Shown here: in pieces, positions 23,402 to 31,704 of the stretch
Layout: every line of letters starts with the position of its first letter
Numbering within the stretch: position 1 is the stretch's first letter
Source: Microbacterium sp.
GTDB lineage: Bacteria > Actinomycetota > Actinomycetes > Actinomycetales > Microbacteriaceae
DNA: 45,646 bases
Reading direction: 5' to 3'
Assembly: GCF_026393345.1 (NCBI RefSeq)
Contig: NZ_JAPLAI010000034.1
Span: 1-45,646 of the forward strand
The notes under the pieces: generated by a model
The model's database searches: none
Seen by the model: the letters and a program-made list of their open reading frames with translations, nothing else
What the model was told of the DNA's origin: nothing
Translations under genes and position numbers: made by a program

Positions 23402-24481
23402 TCAGGATGCGGCCGCGGCGCGCGCGGCGACCAGGTCGGGGTGGTGGAGGGCGGCCACGTCCGGGTGGGCGCGCAGCCGCGACTTCAGCGCGTTCTCGCC
23501 ATAGGTCGCGTAGATGGGGTTGTCCGGGTCCTCGGTGACGCCCGCGGCCTCGGCGGCGAGTTCGGCCGGCAGCTCGAGCAGCGGCAACCGGGAGTCGAGC
23601 GCCGGGTTGAAGAAGAACGGCACGGAGATGCGATCGTCCGGGTACTTCGGCGAGATCACCCGGTGATTCGTGGCGATGAGGTAGCCCTGCGTGGCGTACT
23701 CGAGCAGTTCGCCGATGTTCACCACGAAGGCGCCTGGTACCGGGGGAGCGTCCACCCACTCGCCGTCGCGCTGCACCTGCAGGCCGCCCTTGCCGGGCTC
23801 GACCCACAGCAGCGTCAGAACACCGGAGTCCTTGTGTGCGCCGACGCCCTGGGCCCACGCGGCCGGAGGCTCCGCGTCGCGCTCCGGCGCGGCGTGGAGG
23901 GGCCGTGGGGGTTGGGGGGTCGGGTCATCCTTGCCGGGGTAGCGGACGATTTTGATGAGGGTCTGCGGGTCCTCGAAGTGCTGCTCGAAGAAGTCCGGCG
24001 CGGCGCCCAGGGTTTCGGCCCACGCGCGCAGCAGCCGGCGGGCGACGCCGGTGAGGTGGTCGTGCCACTCGCTGACGACATCCTTCAGCTCCGGCTGCGC
24101 GGCCGGCCACAGATTCGGGCCCACGAGCCGGTCGAAGTCGTTCACCGGCTCGGCGATCGGCTCGCGCTCCGGACCGATGTCGATCTGCTCACGCCAGTCC
24201 ACGCGGCCCTGCGTGAGCTCGCCGCCGATGCGGGTGTAGCCGCGGAAGTGCGGGCTCTTGGTGTTCTCGATGGCGAGCTTGTCGGCCTCGGGCAGGTCGA
24301 AGAACCCGCGCGCCGCCGACAGCAGTCGCGCCTCGAGCTCCGGCGTCACGCCCGTCCCCACGAGGTAGAAGAATCCCACCTCGTGCGTGGCCTGCCGCAG
24401 CTGCGCACGGAACGCGGCCGCGGATTCCTCGCCCTGGTCGAGAAGGGACAGATCGAGAACGGGAAGGTTGAGATCGCTCAT
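23402..24481 (-). CDS. 2-oxoglutarate-Fe(II) oxygenase, isopenicillin-N-synthase-like family
   Basis: This 359-aa enzyme has the N-terminal DIOX_N region (NLPVLDLSLLDQGEESAAAF, then VGFFYLVGTGV) and the C-terminal jelly-roll. Iron ligands are visible in GAHKDSGVLTLL (His and Asp) and in ATNHRVISP (distal His). The RISVPFFFNP block supplies the RxS that binds the 2-oxoglutarate carboxylate. The family hydroxylates or desaturates small molecules, and some members are ethylene- or gibberellin-type oxygenases. The substrate here is unknown. ATG 24481 lies 6 bases after a minus-strand TAGCGT. It diverges from the iron-uptake operon, and its own need for Fe(II) may be coincidental. Confidence 0.85.
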   Translation of the reverse strand: MSDLNLPVLDLSLLDQGEESAAAFRAQLRQATHEVGFFYLVGTGVTPELEARLLSAARGFFDLPEADKLAIENTKSPHFRGYTRIGGELTQGRVDWREQIDIGPEREPIAEPVNDFDRLVGPNLWPAAQPELKDVVSEWHDHLTGVARRLLRAWAETLGAAPDFFEQHFEDPQTLIKIVRYPGKDDPTPQPPRPLHAAPERDAEPPAAWAQGVGAHKDSGVLTLLWVEPGKGGLQVQRDGEWVDAPPVPGAFVVNIGELLEYATQGYLIATNHRVISPKYPDDRISVPFFFNPALDSRLPLLELPAELAAEAAGVTEDPDNPIYATYGENALKSRLRAHPDVAALHHPDLVAARAAAAS

Positions 24482-24487
24482 GCTTCG

Positions 24488-24493
24488 ACGCTA
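24488..24493 (-). promoter_or_regulatory. -10 box of the 2OG oxygenase gene (leaderless type)
   Basis: Minus-strand TAGCGT, 6 bases before ATG 24481. Confidence 0.55.
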
Positions 24494-24547
24494 CGTCCCC
24501 GTGCGGGATGCTGTCGCAATGTTGCCGAGCATTACCTCGCGGCCGAG

Positions 24548-24577
24548 TTGGCGAAGCGGGGCGACCGCGATTAGTCT
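24548..24577 (+). promoter_or_regulatory. Promoter of efeUOB
   Basis: TTGGCG (24548-24553), an 18-bp spacer and TAGTCT (24572-24577). The expected transcription start at about 24584 falls inside the iron box. Confidence 0.55.
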
Positions 24578-24580
24578 TAC

Positions 24581-24599
24581 CGAGGTTAGGCGAACCTAA
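24581..24599. promoter_or_regulatory. IdeR/DtxR-type iron box of efeUOB
   Basis: CGAGGTTAGGCGAACCTAA matches the 19-bp actinobacterial consensus TTAGGTTAGGCTAACCTAA at 16 positions, with the AGGTT/AACCT core palindrome intact. Binding of Fe2+-loaded IdeR/DtxR here would block initiation when iron is plentiful. Confidence 0.8.
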
Positions 24600-24624
24600 C
24601 CAGCCCAGACAGATCGGATCCGCC

Positions 24625-25584
24625 GTGCTCGCGACTTTCCTCATCGGGCTGCGTGAGGGACTCGAGGCGGCGCTGGTCATCGGCATCCTGGTGGCGTATC
24701 TCATCCGGATCGGCCGGCGCGACGTACTGCCCCGCCTCTGGATCGGTGTCGGCCTGGCGGTTGCGCTCGCGCTCGCCGTCGGCGCGATCCTCACCTTCGG
24801 CGCGTACGCACTCACCTTCGAGGCGCAGGAGATCATCGGCGGCACGCTGTCGCTGCTGGCGGTGGGCCTGGTGACCTGGATGATCTTCTGGATGCAGCGG
24901 GCCGCGCGCACGATGAAGCGCTCGCTGGAGGGTGGAGTCGACCGGGCGCTGGCGACCGGGTCGCTGTGGGGCATCGTCCTCATCGGCTTCGTCTCCGTTG
25001 CCCGGGAGGGCATCGAGACGACGCTGCTGCTCTGGTCGATGGTGCAGTCCTTCGGCGCCGAGCCGCTCGCCCTCACAGGCGCGCTGGTGGGCCTCGCCAT
25101 CGCCGTCGTGCTCGGCTGGCTCATCGCGCGCGGCGCGGTGCGGCTGGACCTGCGGACCTTCTTCACCTGGACCGGCGCGTTCCTCATCATCGTCGCCGCC
25201 GGGGTCCTGGCATACGCCGTCCACGACCTGCAGGAGGCCGGCGTCTTCCCCGGCCCCTTCACCGCCGCCGCGCCCGTCGGGGCGACCGGCGCGGTCGCGG
25301 TCGGGTGGGCGGGCTTCCCGTTCGGCTGGGCGTTCGACGTCACCGCGACGATCCCGCCCGCCGGCTGGCTGGCCGCCGTGCTGCAGGCCACGGTCGGCTT
25401 CATGCCGCAGATGAGCTGGCTGCAGGTGCTCGGCTGGGCCGCGTACGTGCTGGTCGTCGGCGGCGTCTTCGTGCGCACCCACCGGCGTTCCGGCCGCCGC
25501 GCCGCCGCCGCATCCGCGTCCGCTTCCTCCGTCCCTGCCTCACCGCCGCACATCGTGTCCGCCCCACAGCAAGGAGCATCATGA
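24625..25584 (+). CDS. efeU: Ferrous/ferric iron permease EfeU (FTR1 family)
   Basis: This 319-aa membrane protein starts at GTG 24625. It has seven hydrophobic segments and the two REGxE iron-binding motifs of FTR1 permeases: LREGLEAALVIGIL near the N-terminus and AREGIETTLLLW at about residue 130. These glutamates bind and pass iron across the membrane. A poorly conserved Ala/Ser-rich cytoplasmic tail ends the protein. Its stop overlaps the efeO start (ATGA). An IdeR-type box in the promoter indicates expression under iron limitation. Confidence 0.93.
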   Translation: MLATFLIGLREGLEAALVIGILVAYLIRIGRRDVLPRLWIGVGLAVALALAVGAILTFGAYALTFEAQEIIGGTLSLLAVGLVTWMIFWMQRAARTMKRSLEGGVDRALATGSLWGIVLIGFVSVAREGIETTLLLWSMVQSFGAEPLALTGALVGLAIAVVLGWLIARGAVRLDLRTFFTWTGAFLIIVAAGVLAYAVHDLQEAGVFPGPFTAAAPVGATGAVAVGWAGFPFGWAFDVTATIPPAGWLAAVLQATVGFMPQMSWLQVLGWAAYVLVVGGVFVRTHRRSGRRAAAASASASSVPASPPHIVSAPQQGAS

Positions 25585-26807
25585 CCCGCCACCGTTCCCT
25601 CGGCGCGCTCGCCGCCGTCGGCATCGCCGCGCTCGCCCTCACCGGCTGCGTCGCCAAGGCCGACGCGGCCGCCGCGACCCTGAGCGTCAGCTCCACCGAC
25701 GATGCCTGCGAGGTGTCGGCCACGACAGCCACCAGCGGGACCCTGGCCTTCGAGGTCACCAACGACGGCACCCAGGTGAGCGAGTTCTACCTGCTCGCCG
25801 AGGACGGACTGCGGATCGTCGGCGAGGTGGAGAACATCGCCCCCGGTGCCTCGCGCACGCTCACCCTCGTCGCGCAGCCGGGCGACTACTTCACGCTCTG
25901 CAAGCCCGGGATGCTGGGTGAAGGCGTCGGACGCGCCGGCTTCTCCGTCACCGGTGACGCGGTCGAGGCCAGCGGCGACGACGCGGAGCAGAAGCAGCAG
26001 GCCGTGGCACTGTATGGCGCGTTCGTGAAGGACCAGGTCGAGAAGCTCGTCCCCGCCGTCGCCGCCTTCACCGACGCCTACGTCGCCGGTGACGACGACA
26101 CCGCGCGTGCGCAGTTCCCGCAGGTGCGCGCGTACTACGAGCGCATCGAGCCGGTGGCCGAGTCGCTCGGCGACCTCGACCCGCGCATCGACTACCGCGA
26201 GGTCGACGCGGTCGCCGAGGGTCTGGACTGGACCGGCTTCCACCGCATCGAGAAGGACCTCTGGGTCCCCGCACAGGACGCCCTCAACGCCGACGACGAG
26301 ACCCCGGCCTGGCAGGACTGGAACCCGTCTACCGCCGACGAACGGCAGCGGTACGCCGATCTGCTCGTCGCCGACATCGCCGAGCTGAACGACTACGTCC
26401 ACAGCGACGACTTCACCGCCGCCCTCGACGAGCAGGGCATCGCCGGAATCTCCAACGGCGCGATCGCTCTTCTCGACGAGGTCGCTAACGGCAAGATCAC
26501 CGGTGAAGAGGACTGGTGGAGCGGCACCGACCTGTGGGACTTCGCCGCGAACGTTGAGGGTTCCAAGATGGCGTACGACCTGGTGCGCGACTTCGCCGTC
26601 GCGCAGGGCGCGGAGGGGGAGGAGCTCGTCGATGAGATCGATGCCGGCTACGCCGACCTCGACGCGCAGCTGGCCACGTACGGCAGCCTGACCGACGGGT
26701 TCGTGACGTACACCGACCTGACGGATGCGGACAAGCGCACCCTGACGGACCTCATCAACGCCCTCGCCGAGCCGCTGTCGCAGCTCACCGGTACCGTTCT
26801 GTCGTGA
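25581..26807 (+). CDS. efeO: Iron uptake lipoprotein EfeO (cupredoxin plus imelysin/M75 domain)
   Basis: This 408-aa protein begins with the signal peptide GALAAVGIAALAL followed by lipobox LTGC, so it is anchored outside the membrane. Residues ~35-130 form the EfeO-type cupredoxin domain with a GDYFTLCKPGM copper/iron site. From residue ~140 comes the all-helical imelysin (M75) domain with its GFHRIEKDLW motif (HxxE), the presumed iron-binding site. EfeO supplies iron to EfeU, while EfeB assists by oxidising the substrate. It overlaps its neighbours by 4 bases on both sides. Confidence 0.93.
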   Translation: MTRHRSLGALAAVGIAALALTGCVAKADAAAATLSVSSTDDACEVSATTATSGTLAFEVTNDGTQVSEFYLLAEDGLRIVGEVENIAPGASRTLTLVAQPGDYFTLCKPGMLGEGVGRAGFSVTGDAVEASGDDAEQKQQAVALYGAFVKDQVEKLVPAVAAFTDAYVAGDDDTARAQFPQVRAYYERIEPVAESLGDLDPRIDYREVDAVAEGLDWTGFHRIEKDLWVPAQDALNADDETPAWQDWNPSTADERQRYADLLVADIAELNDYVHSDDFTAALDEQGIAGISNGAIALLDEVANGKITGEEDWWSGTDLWDFAANVEGSKMAYDLVRDFAVAQGAEGEELVDEIDAGYADLDAQLATYGSLTDGFVTYTDLTDADKRTLTDLINALAEPLSQLTGTVLS

Positions 26808-28120
26808 CCGAGACGCCCGACGCCGAGGGGACCCCGGATCCGGAGACGGACCCGGGGTCCCCTCGGCGCGGGCTCAGCCGTCGCGGCCTGCTCGGGCTCC
26901 TCGGCGCGGGCGCGGCGGGCCTCGCGGTCGGCGGCGCCGGCGGGGCGGCGATAGCCGCTTCCGTCGCTTCGGCAGCAGGCGCGGGCGTCCCGGGAGTCCA
27001 TCCCTTCTTCGGCGCCCACCAGTCGGGCATCACGACGCCGGTGCAGGAGCATCTGCACTTCGCCTCCTTCGACGTGCACGACGACACCACCCGGGATGAC
27101 CTCATCGCGCTGCTGCAGGACTGGTCCTATGCGGCCTCGCGGATGACGCAGGGCCTCGATGTGAGTGCCAGCGGCGCGGTCGGCGGCTCGCCACAGGCGC
27201 CTCCTGACGACACCGGTGAGGCGCTGGGCCTGCCCGCCGCGGCGCTGACCATCACGATCGGGTTCGGCCCGACCCTGTTCGACAAGGATGGTGTCGACCG
27301 GTTCGGCATCGCCTCCCGCCGGCCGGACGCCCTCGCCGTGCTGCCCCGATTCGTCGGCGACGACCTCGACCCGCTGGCCTCCGGCGGCGACCTGTGCATC
27401 CAGGCGTGCGCAGACGACCCGCAGGTCGCCGTGCACGCCATCCGCAACCTCACGCGCATCGCGTTCGGCCGGGCGAGCCTGCGCTGGTCGCAGCTCGGCT
27501 TCGGCCGCACCTCCAAGACGACGTCCGCGCAGTCCACACCGCGGAACCTGTTCGGCTTCAAGGACGGCACCGCCAACATCCTCGCCGACGACGCGGACGC
27601 CCTCGACGGGCACGTCTGGGTCGCGGAATCCGACGGCCCCGCGTGGCTGGTGGGCGGCAGCTACCTCGTCGCCCGCCGCATCCGTCAGACCATCGAGGTC
27701 TGGGACCGGCTGCGGCTCGCCGAGCAGGAGCGCAGCGTCGGACGCAGCAAGGGCGAGGGCGCACCCCTGTCGGGCGGCGGCGAGTTCACCCCGGCGGACT
27801 TCAACGCCGCCGGTGACACGGCGGCTCCGGCCATCGACCCGCGGGCGCACGTGCGCCTCGCCCACCCGGACGCGAACGGCGGCATCCGGATGCTGCGCCG
27901 CGGCTACAACTTCGTCGACGGCAACGATGCCCTGGGCACGCTGAACGCGGGGTTGTTCTTCCTCTCGTACCAGCGCTCGCCCGAGCAGTTCATCACCGTG
28001 CAGCGGGCACTGTCGACCGACCTCATGTCGGAGTACCTGCGCCACGTCGGCTCGGGCGTGTGGGCCGTGCCACCCGGCGCGACGCCGGGGTCCTATGTCG
28101 GCGCGGGGTTGTTCGCCTGA
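26804..28120 (+). CDS. efeB: Deferrochelatase/peroxidase EfeB (DyP-type, Tat-exported)
   Basis: This 438-aa haem peroxidase starts at GTG 26804 (GTGA overlap with efeO). A 20-residue Pro/Asp/Glu-rich lead precedes the twin-arginine motif SRRGLLGLLG and a long Ala/Gly hydrophobic core, so export by Tat with haem bound is expected. The DyP signature GFKDGTANI holds the distal Asp. The proximal His and Arg lie in the C-terminal half (for example SYLVARRIRQTIEVWDR). EfeB oxidises Fe2+ or strips iron from haem for EfeUO. Unusually, codons 7-22 form a near-perfect 48-nt hairpin (see repeat at 26821). Confidence 0.92.
   Translation: MTETPDAEGTPDPETDPGSPRRGLSRRGLLGLLGAGAAGLAVGGAGGAAIAASVASAAGAGVPGVHPFFGAHQSGITTPVQEHLHFASFDVHDDTTRDDLIALLQDWSYAASRMTQGLDVSASGAVGGSPQAPPDDTGEALGLPAAALTITIGFGPTLFDKDGVDRFGIASRRPDALAVLPRFVGDDLDPLASGGDLCIQACADDPQVAVHAIRNLTRIAFGRASLRWSQLGFGRTSKTTSAQSTPRNLFGFKDGTANILADDADALDGHVWVAESDGPAWLVGGSYLVARRIRQTIEVWDRLRLAEQERSVGRSKGEGAPLSGGGEFTPADFNAAGDTAAPAIDPRAHVRLAHPDANGGIRMLRRGYNFVDGNDALGTLNAGLFFLSYQRSPEQFITVQRALSTDLMSEYLRHVGSGVWAVPPGATPGSYVGAGLFA
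26821..26868 (+). repeat. Very stable hairpin inside the efeB start region
   Basis: CGCCGAGGGGACCCCGG (26821-26837) is perfectly complementary to 26852-26868. Inside it, after one mismatch, TCCG pairs with CGGA around a GAGA (GNRA-type) tetraloop. The structure begins 17 bases after the efeB GTG and lies wholly within coding sequence. Confidence 0.95.
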
Positions 28121-28133
28121 ACCGCGGGTGCCC

Positions 28134-29342
28134 TCAGACGCCCGGGCGGTTCATGTCGGGGATCGTGATGGGCGTGGTCTGCCCGGAGCTGCCCTTGTTC
28201 AGGAACGCCATCGCGATGCCCTTGAGCAGCTTGTCGAAGACGTAGAAGCTCGCGGGTGCCACCGGGATGAGCCCGTCGCGAACCTTGATGTAGAGGGGCC
28301 AGCCGGTCTTGATGAAGGCCTTCGAGACGTAGTCCCGCGTGAGTCCGAGCCAGTCGCCGATGTCATCGCCCAGCTGGTACCGCACGAACTCGTTCAGGAA
28401 CCCGCGGGTGACCCCGAGGTCGATCTGAGCCGTGAGTCCCAGCAGGACCTCGGCGAGCTCCTGCCCCTCGGGCGTCCAGGCGAGCTTCGGGGTGAGGATC
28501 TGGTCGGCCTGGGCGTGCGCGTCGGCCCAGGTCGCGGGGATGTACTCATCGCGCACGCCGAGGAAGTGGAGCGCCAGCTGCCACGAGTGCAGGAAGGCCT
28601 CCTCATCGGCGGCGGTCATCTTCACGCCCCACTCCTTCAGCTTCTTGTGCGCGAACGTGCCGGTGCTGTGGAAGGTCACGAGGATGTCGCTGTTGCTGAT
28701 CGGGATCTGCTCGTCCGCGACCGCCTTCCAGTACGGCGACTTCGGCAGGATGTGGCGGACGGTCGCGTGGACCATGCGGGTCTTGTTCGCCGTGACTACG
28801 AACTGGCCGCTCGGGTCGAACGCGTTGACATCACCCAGGTCGTAGCCGAACGTGAAGGTCTTCGCGGCACGGTCCTGCATGTCGGCGCCACCCTTGGACC
28901 AGTACACCGACTTCGCCTCGCGGGGGATGACGGTGCTCATGATGCCGCCGCCGATGCCGTAGACCATGAACAAATAGATGTCCATGCGCCGGTTGAAGTC
29001 CGCGGCGCGCCGGATCTTCGCCGCATCCGCCCAGGCCGGCATCGTGACGCTCTGTGCCAGCCAGGCGGACAGCTCCGGTGGCAGCCCCGCCGGCAGCGGG
29101 TGGTTGTTGTTCACCCACGGCGCGATCGCCGTGTTGACGGCCGGTACCTGGCCGGCGTCGGTCACGGCCGCCATGATGCGGTCGATGTCGTCGTCCCACA
29201 CCCACTGCGGGTCGGTGCCCGAGCCGGTGCCGAGCACCGATCGAGCGGGCGACCAGGACCAGGCAGCCTGCGGGGCCAGGACCCCGGTGAGACCGAGGGC
29301 GGCGCCCAGGGTGAGGACGGAACGTCGGCTGATTTCGGACAT
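28134..29342 (-). CDS. lcp: Latex-clearing-protein-like haem oxygenase (Lcp/DUF2236, Tat-exported)
   Basis: This 402-aa protein has a twin-arginine signal (ISRRSVLTLGAALGLTGVLA). It then carries the DUF2236 core of Lcp, the b-type-cytochrome oxygenase that cleaves poly(cis-1,4-isoprene) outside the cell. Key residues known from Streptomyces LcpK30 (Arg164, Lys167, Thr168, His198, Arg202) have exact counterparts at Arg158, Lys161, Thr162 (RAAKT) and His192, Arg196 (HATVR). The Thr-to-His spacing of 30 is the same. The match in spacing makes a true Lcp more likely than a generic mpaB-type DUF2236 oxygenase. No isoprenoid catabolic genes or LcpR-like regulator lie beside it. A ribosome-binding sequence (CAGGTG) precedes ATG 29342. 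Confidence 0.82.
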   Translation of the reverse strand: MSEISRRSVLTLGAALGLTGVLAPQAAWSWSPARSVLGTGSGTDPQWVWDDDIDRIMAAVTDAGQVPAVNTAIAPWVNNNHPLPAGLPPELSAWLAQSVTMPAWADAAKIRRAADFNRRMDIYLFMVYGIGGGIMSTVIPREAKSVYWSKGGADMQDRAAKTFTFGYDLGDVNAFDPSGQFVVTANKTRMVHATVRHILPKSPYWKAVADEQIPISNSDILVTFHSTGTFAHKKLKEWGVKMTAADEEAFLHSWQLALHFLGVRDEYIPATWADAHAQADQILTPKLAWTPEGQELAEVLLGLTAQIDLGVTRGFLNEFVRYQLGDDIGDWLGLTRDYVSKAFIKTGWPLYIKVRDGLIPVAPASFYVFDKLLKGIAMAFLNKGSSGQTTPITIPDMNRPGV

Positions 29343-29489
29343 ACGTCACCTGCTTCAAAGCGCGATGGGCCCTGCCGCGTCATCGTCTTCGATGCCGGAG
29401 TGTACGGGAAACACCATCTGGGAGGAATGTGATTGCCCGTTAACTTATGGGTCGATCTGCGTGAGCGCAAGACCCTCTCTGCGCGGGAT

Positions 29490-30635
29490 TCAGTGCCGGG
29501 TCGGGCCTGTCGGCTCTCGTGGTGACTCGCGCGGACGGCGGGAGCCGGTGGGATCGTCGCGGCGCCCCTCCCGCGCCGCGAGCGCCGGGTCGGCGAACAG
29601 CCAGGCGGGACGCGGCTCCACCAGCGGCCGGAAGAGTGTGCGGACCGGACGCGTGGCCAGGCCCAGGGCTATGAGGACCGCGGACACGCAGACGATCGGC
29701 AGCCAGATCCAGGTGGGTTCGAGATCCCGCAGCGCACCCGACTCGCGGAAGGGATAGAGCACGAACGAGTGCAGCAGGTAGATGTACATCGTGTACTGCC
29801 CGAAGTGCGTCCACCAGTGCTGGCCCCGTGGCAGGAGCAGCAGGAACGCGGCCATCAGGAGGACGGCGATGAGCATCAGCGCGATCCGCACGCCGCCCGC
29901 CCACCACTCGGTGCCGCCGAGTTCGGCGTACGCATCGTCGTAGAAGAGCCAGGTACGCAGGTTCACGTCGCGCCACACGTCGATGAACGACCAAGCGGCC
30001 GCGGCGGCTGCCACGAACGCTGCGACGGCCGCGACGACCGCCCACCAAGGGCGCCGGTCGAGCAACCGCCAGCGCGCCACGACCTCGTGCTCACGGAGCC
30101 ACCAGCCCAGGGTGAAGAAGGGCAGCAGCCCCAGGGTGCGGGAGAGCGACAAGGTGGAGTCGATGTTGGGGAGATAGCCCACCCCGATCGAGATCACGAC
30201 AGTCCACAGCAGCGGCCAGCGCAGCAGCGCGAGATACGGCAGCACGAGGCGGAAGATGCCGAGGGCGAGAAGGAACCACAGCGTCCAGGAGGGCTTCGTG
30301 GGGTTCGGGTTGGCGCTGCCCTCCACGATCCACTTCGTCACCGTCCACACCGTCTCGAAGATCAGATAGGGCAGCAGGATGTCGGTGACGATCCGCGCCA
30401 TCTGGCGACGCCCGGGCGGGGCGGATTTCGAGAAGTAGCCGGAGATCACGGCGAACGCCGGCATGTGGAACGCGTAGACCACGAGGTACAGGGCCAGGGC
30501 GGTATCCGAGTCGTAGGTCATGCGCTGGGTCGCGTGGCCGAGGATCACCAGCACGATGCACGCGAATCGGGCGTTGTCCCAGAACGGGACGCGGCGGCGC
30601 GGCGGCGGAGGGGAGTCCGGGATGCTGTGGCTCAT
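29490..30635 (-). CDS. Membrane acyltransferase (acyltransferase-3 family)
   Basis: This 381-aa integral membrane protein has about ten transmembrane helices. The opening PFWDNARFACIVLVILGHAT is the signature of acyltransferase-3/OafA-type enzymes, with the catalytic His in LGHAT. The following YAFHMPAFAVISGYF is also diagnostic, especially of the fucose-4-O-acetylase-like branch. The role would be O-acylation of a cell-surface glycan or lipid; the acceptor is unknown. The C-terminal ~40 residues are basic and disordered. A minus-strand TAGTCT lies 9 bases before the ATG, so the leader would be only a few bases. Confidence 0.83.
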   Translation of the reverse strand: MSHSIPDSPPPPRRRVPFWDNARFACIVLVILGHATQRMTYDSDTALALYLVVYAFHMPAFAVISGYFSKSAPPGRRQMARIVTDILLPYLIFETVWTVTKWIVEGSANPNPTKPSWTLWFLLALGIFRLVLPYLALLRWPLLWTVVISIGVGYLPNIDSTLSLSRTLGLLPFFTLGWWLREHEVVARWRLLDRRPWWAVVAAVAAFVAAAAAAWSFIDVWRDVNLRTWLFYDDAYAELGGTEWWAGGVRIALMLIAVLLMAAFLLLLPRGQHWWTHFGQYTMYIYLLHSFVLYPFRESGALRDLEPTWIWLPIVCVSAVLIALGLATRPVRTLFRPLVEPRPAWLFADPALAAREGRRDDPTGSRRPRESPREPTGPTRH

Positions 30636-30725
30636 GGCGCGGCCAGACTATCCGTCCGCGTGGCGCCTGCGCCGGGGGGTTGTGCGCCGGCGATATCCTG
30701 GCGTCGAGCGGGGGGAATCCATGGC

Positions 30726-31610
30726 ATGACCATCATCGACAACGCGCGCGAGCGGGACGAGGCGATCCGCGATCTCGACTGGCACGTGTTCCCCGCGGGC
30801 GCCGAACGCGATGTCGTGGCGGCGCCCAGTGGTCTCCTCGCCCGGGTGACGGCGGGGCCCGCCGACGCGCCCCGTGTCCTGCTCGTGCCGGGCGTAACGG
30901 GCTCGAAGGAGGACTTCATCCTCATGTTCCCGCTGTTCGTCGCGGCGGGATACCGGGTGGAGTCGTACGACCTGGCCGGTCAGTACGAGTCCGCGCAGGC
31001 CGGTCCGCAGAACCTCGATCCGCCTCGTGCCCGCTACGACTACCGGCTGTTCATCGACGACATGATCGCGGTGCTCACCGCATCCGATACCCCCGCGCAC
31101 GTGCTCGGGTACAGCTTCGCCGGGCTGGTGGCGCAGCAGGTGCTCGTGGAGCGCCCGGAGCTGTTCGCGAGCCTCACCCTGCTCACCGCACCGCCCGCGA
31201 GCGGCCAGGTGTTCCGCGGGGTCAAGCGGATCGGACGCTTCTCGGATGCGGCGAGCCCGCGCACCGGGGCATCGCTGCTGCTGTGGGGGATCCGCAACAA
31301 CCTCAACCGGGTCGGGCCGCAGCGGCTCGCCTTCGTCCGCGAGCGGTTCGCGCTCACCCGCCGCGACAGCGTGGACGACATCGTGGGACTCATGATGGCG
31401 ACGCCCGATGTGGTCGACGCGGTCGCCGCGATCCCGATCCCGAAGCTCGTCGCCTCGTCGGCGCACGACCTGTGGCCGGTCGCGCAGTACCGCGCCTACG
31501 CCGCCCGGATCGGCGCGGAGCTCGCGGTGTACGAGACCGGGCACAGTCCGTGCGAGACCGCCCCCCACCAGCTGAGTCGCGACATGCTGGCCTTGTTCGC
31601 CGGAGCGTGA
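30726..31610 (+). CDS. Alpha/beta-fold hydrolase
   Basis: This 294-aa protein has a classic alpha/beta hydrolase core: the oxyanion-hole strand VLLVPGVTGSKEDF, the nucleophile elbow LGYSFAGLVA (Ser), and the C-terminal YETGHSPCETAP supplying the His. The acid is probably in LVASSAHDLWPV. There is no signal peptide. The substrate cannot be named from sequence. ATG 30726 follows GGGGGGAA; a possible -10 (TATCCT) lies about 30 bases upstream. It stands between the divergent acyltransferase and the LLM operon, with its own start region. Confidence 0.8.
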   Translation: MTIIDNARERDEAIRDLDWHVFPAGAERDVVAAPSGLLARVTAGPADAPRVLLVPGVTGSKEDFILMFPLFVAAGYRVESYDLAGQYESAQAGPQNLDPPRARYDYRLFIDDMIAVLTASDTPAHVLGYSFAGLVAQQVLVERPELFASLTLLTAPPASGQVFRGVKRIGRFSDAASPRTGASLLLWGIRNNLNRVGPQRLAFVRERFALTRRDSVDDIVGLMMATPDVVDAVAAIPIPKLVASSAHDLWPVAQYRAYAARIGAELAVYETGHSPCETAPHQLSRDMLALFAGA

Positions 31611-31651
31611 GTGCGGGAATAACCTGGCGCCCCCTGCGTTCTTCCAAGTAC

Positions 31652-31663
31652 ATTCAATTGCAT
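31652..31663. promoter_or_regulatory. MarR-type operator candidate before the LLM duo operon
   Basis: ATTCAATTGCAT, a near-perfect palindrome with a CAATTG core, lies in a locally AT-rich patch. TACATT (31649-31654) fits a -10 box overlapping it. MarR-family repressors favour such CAATTG-centred sites. Confidence 0.4.
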
Positions 31664-31704
31664 AGAAACGGATGCCGACCGCATCCGGGAATCGGAAGGA
31701 CATC

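Noticed and set aside
29343..29489. A small RNA or hidden gene in the lower-GC gap between lcp and the acyltransferase gene
   Set aside because: No open frame with a ribosome-binding site and no strong fold was seen. It most likely holds only the lcp promoter region.
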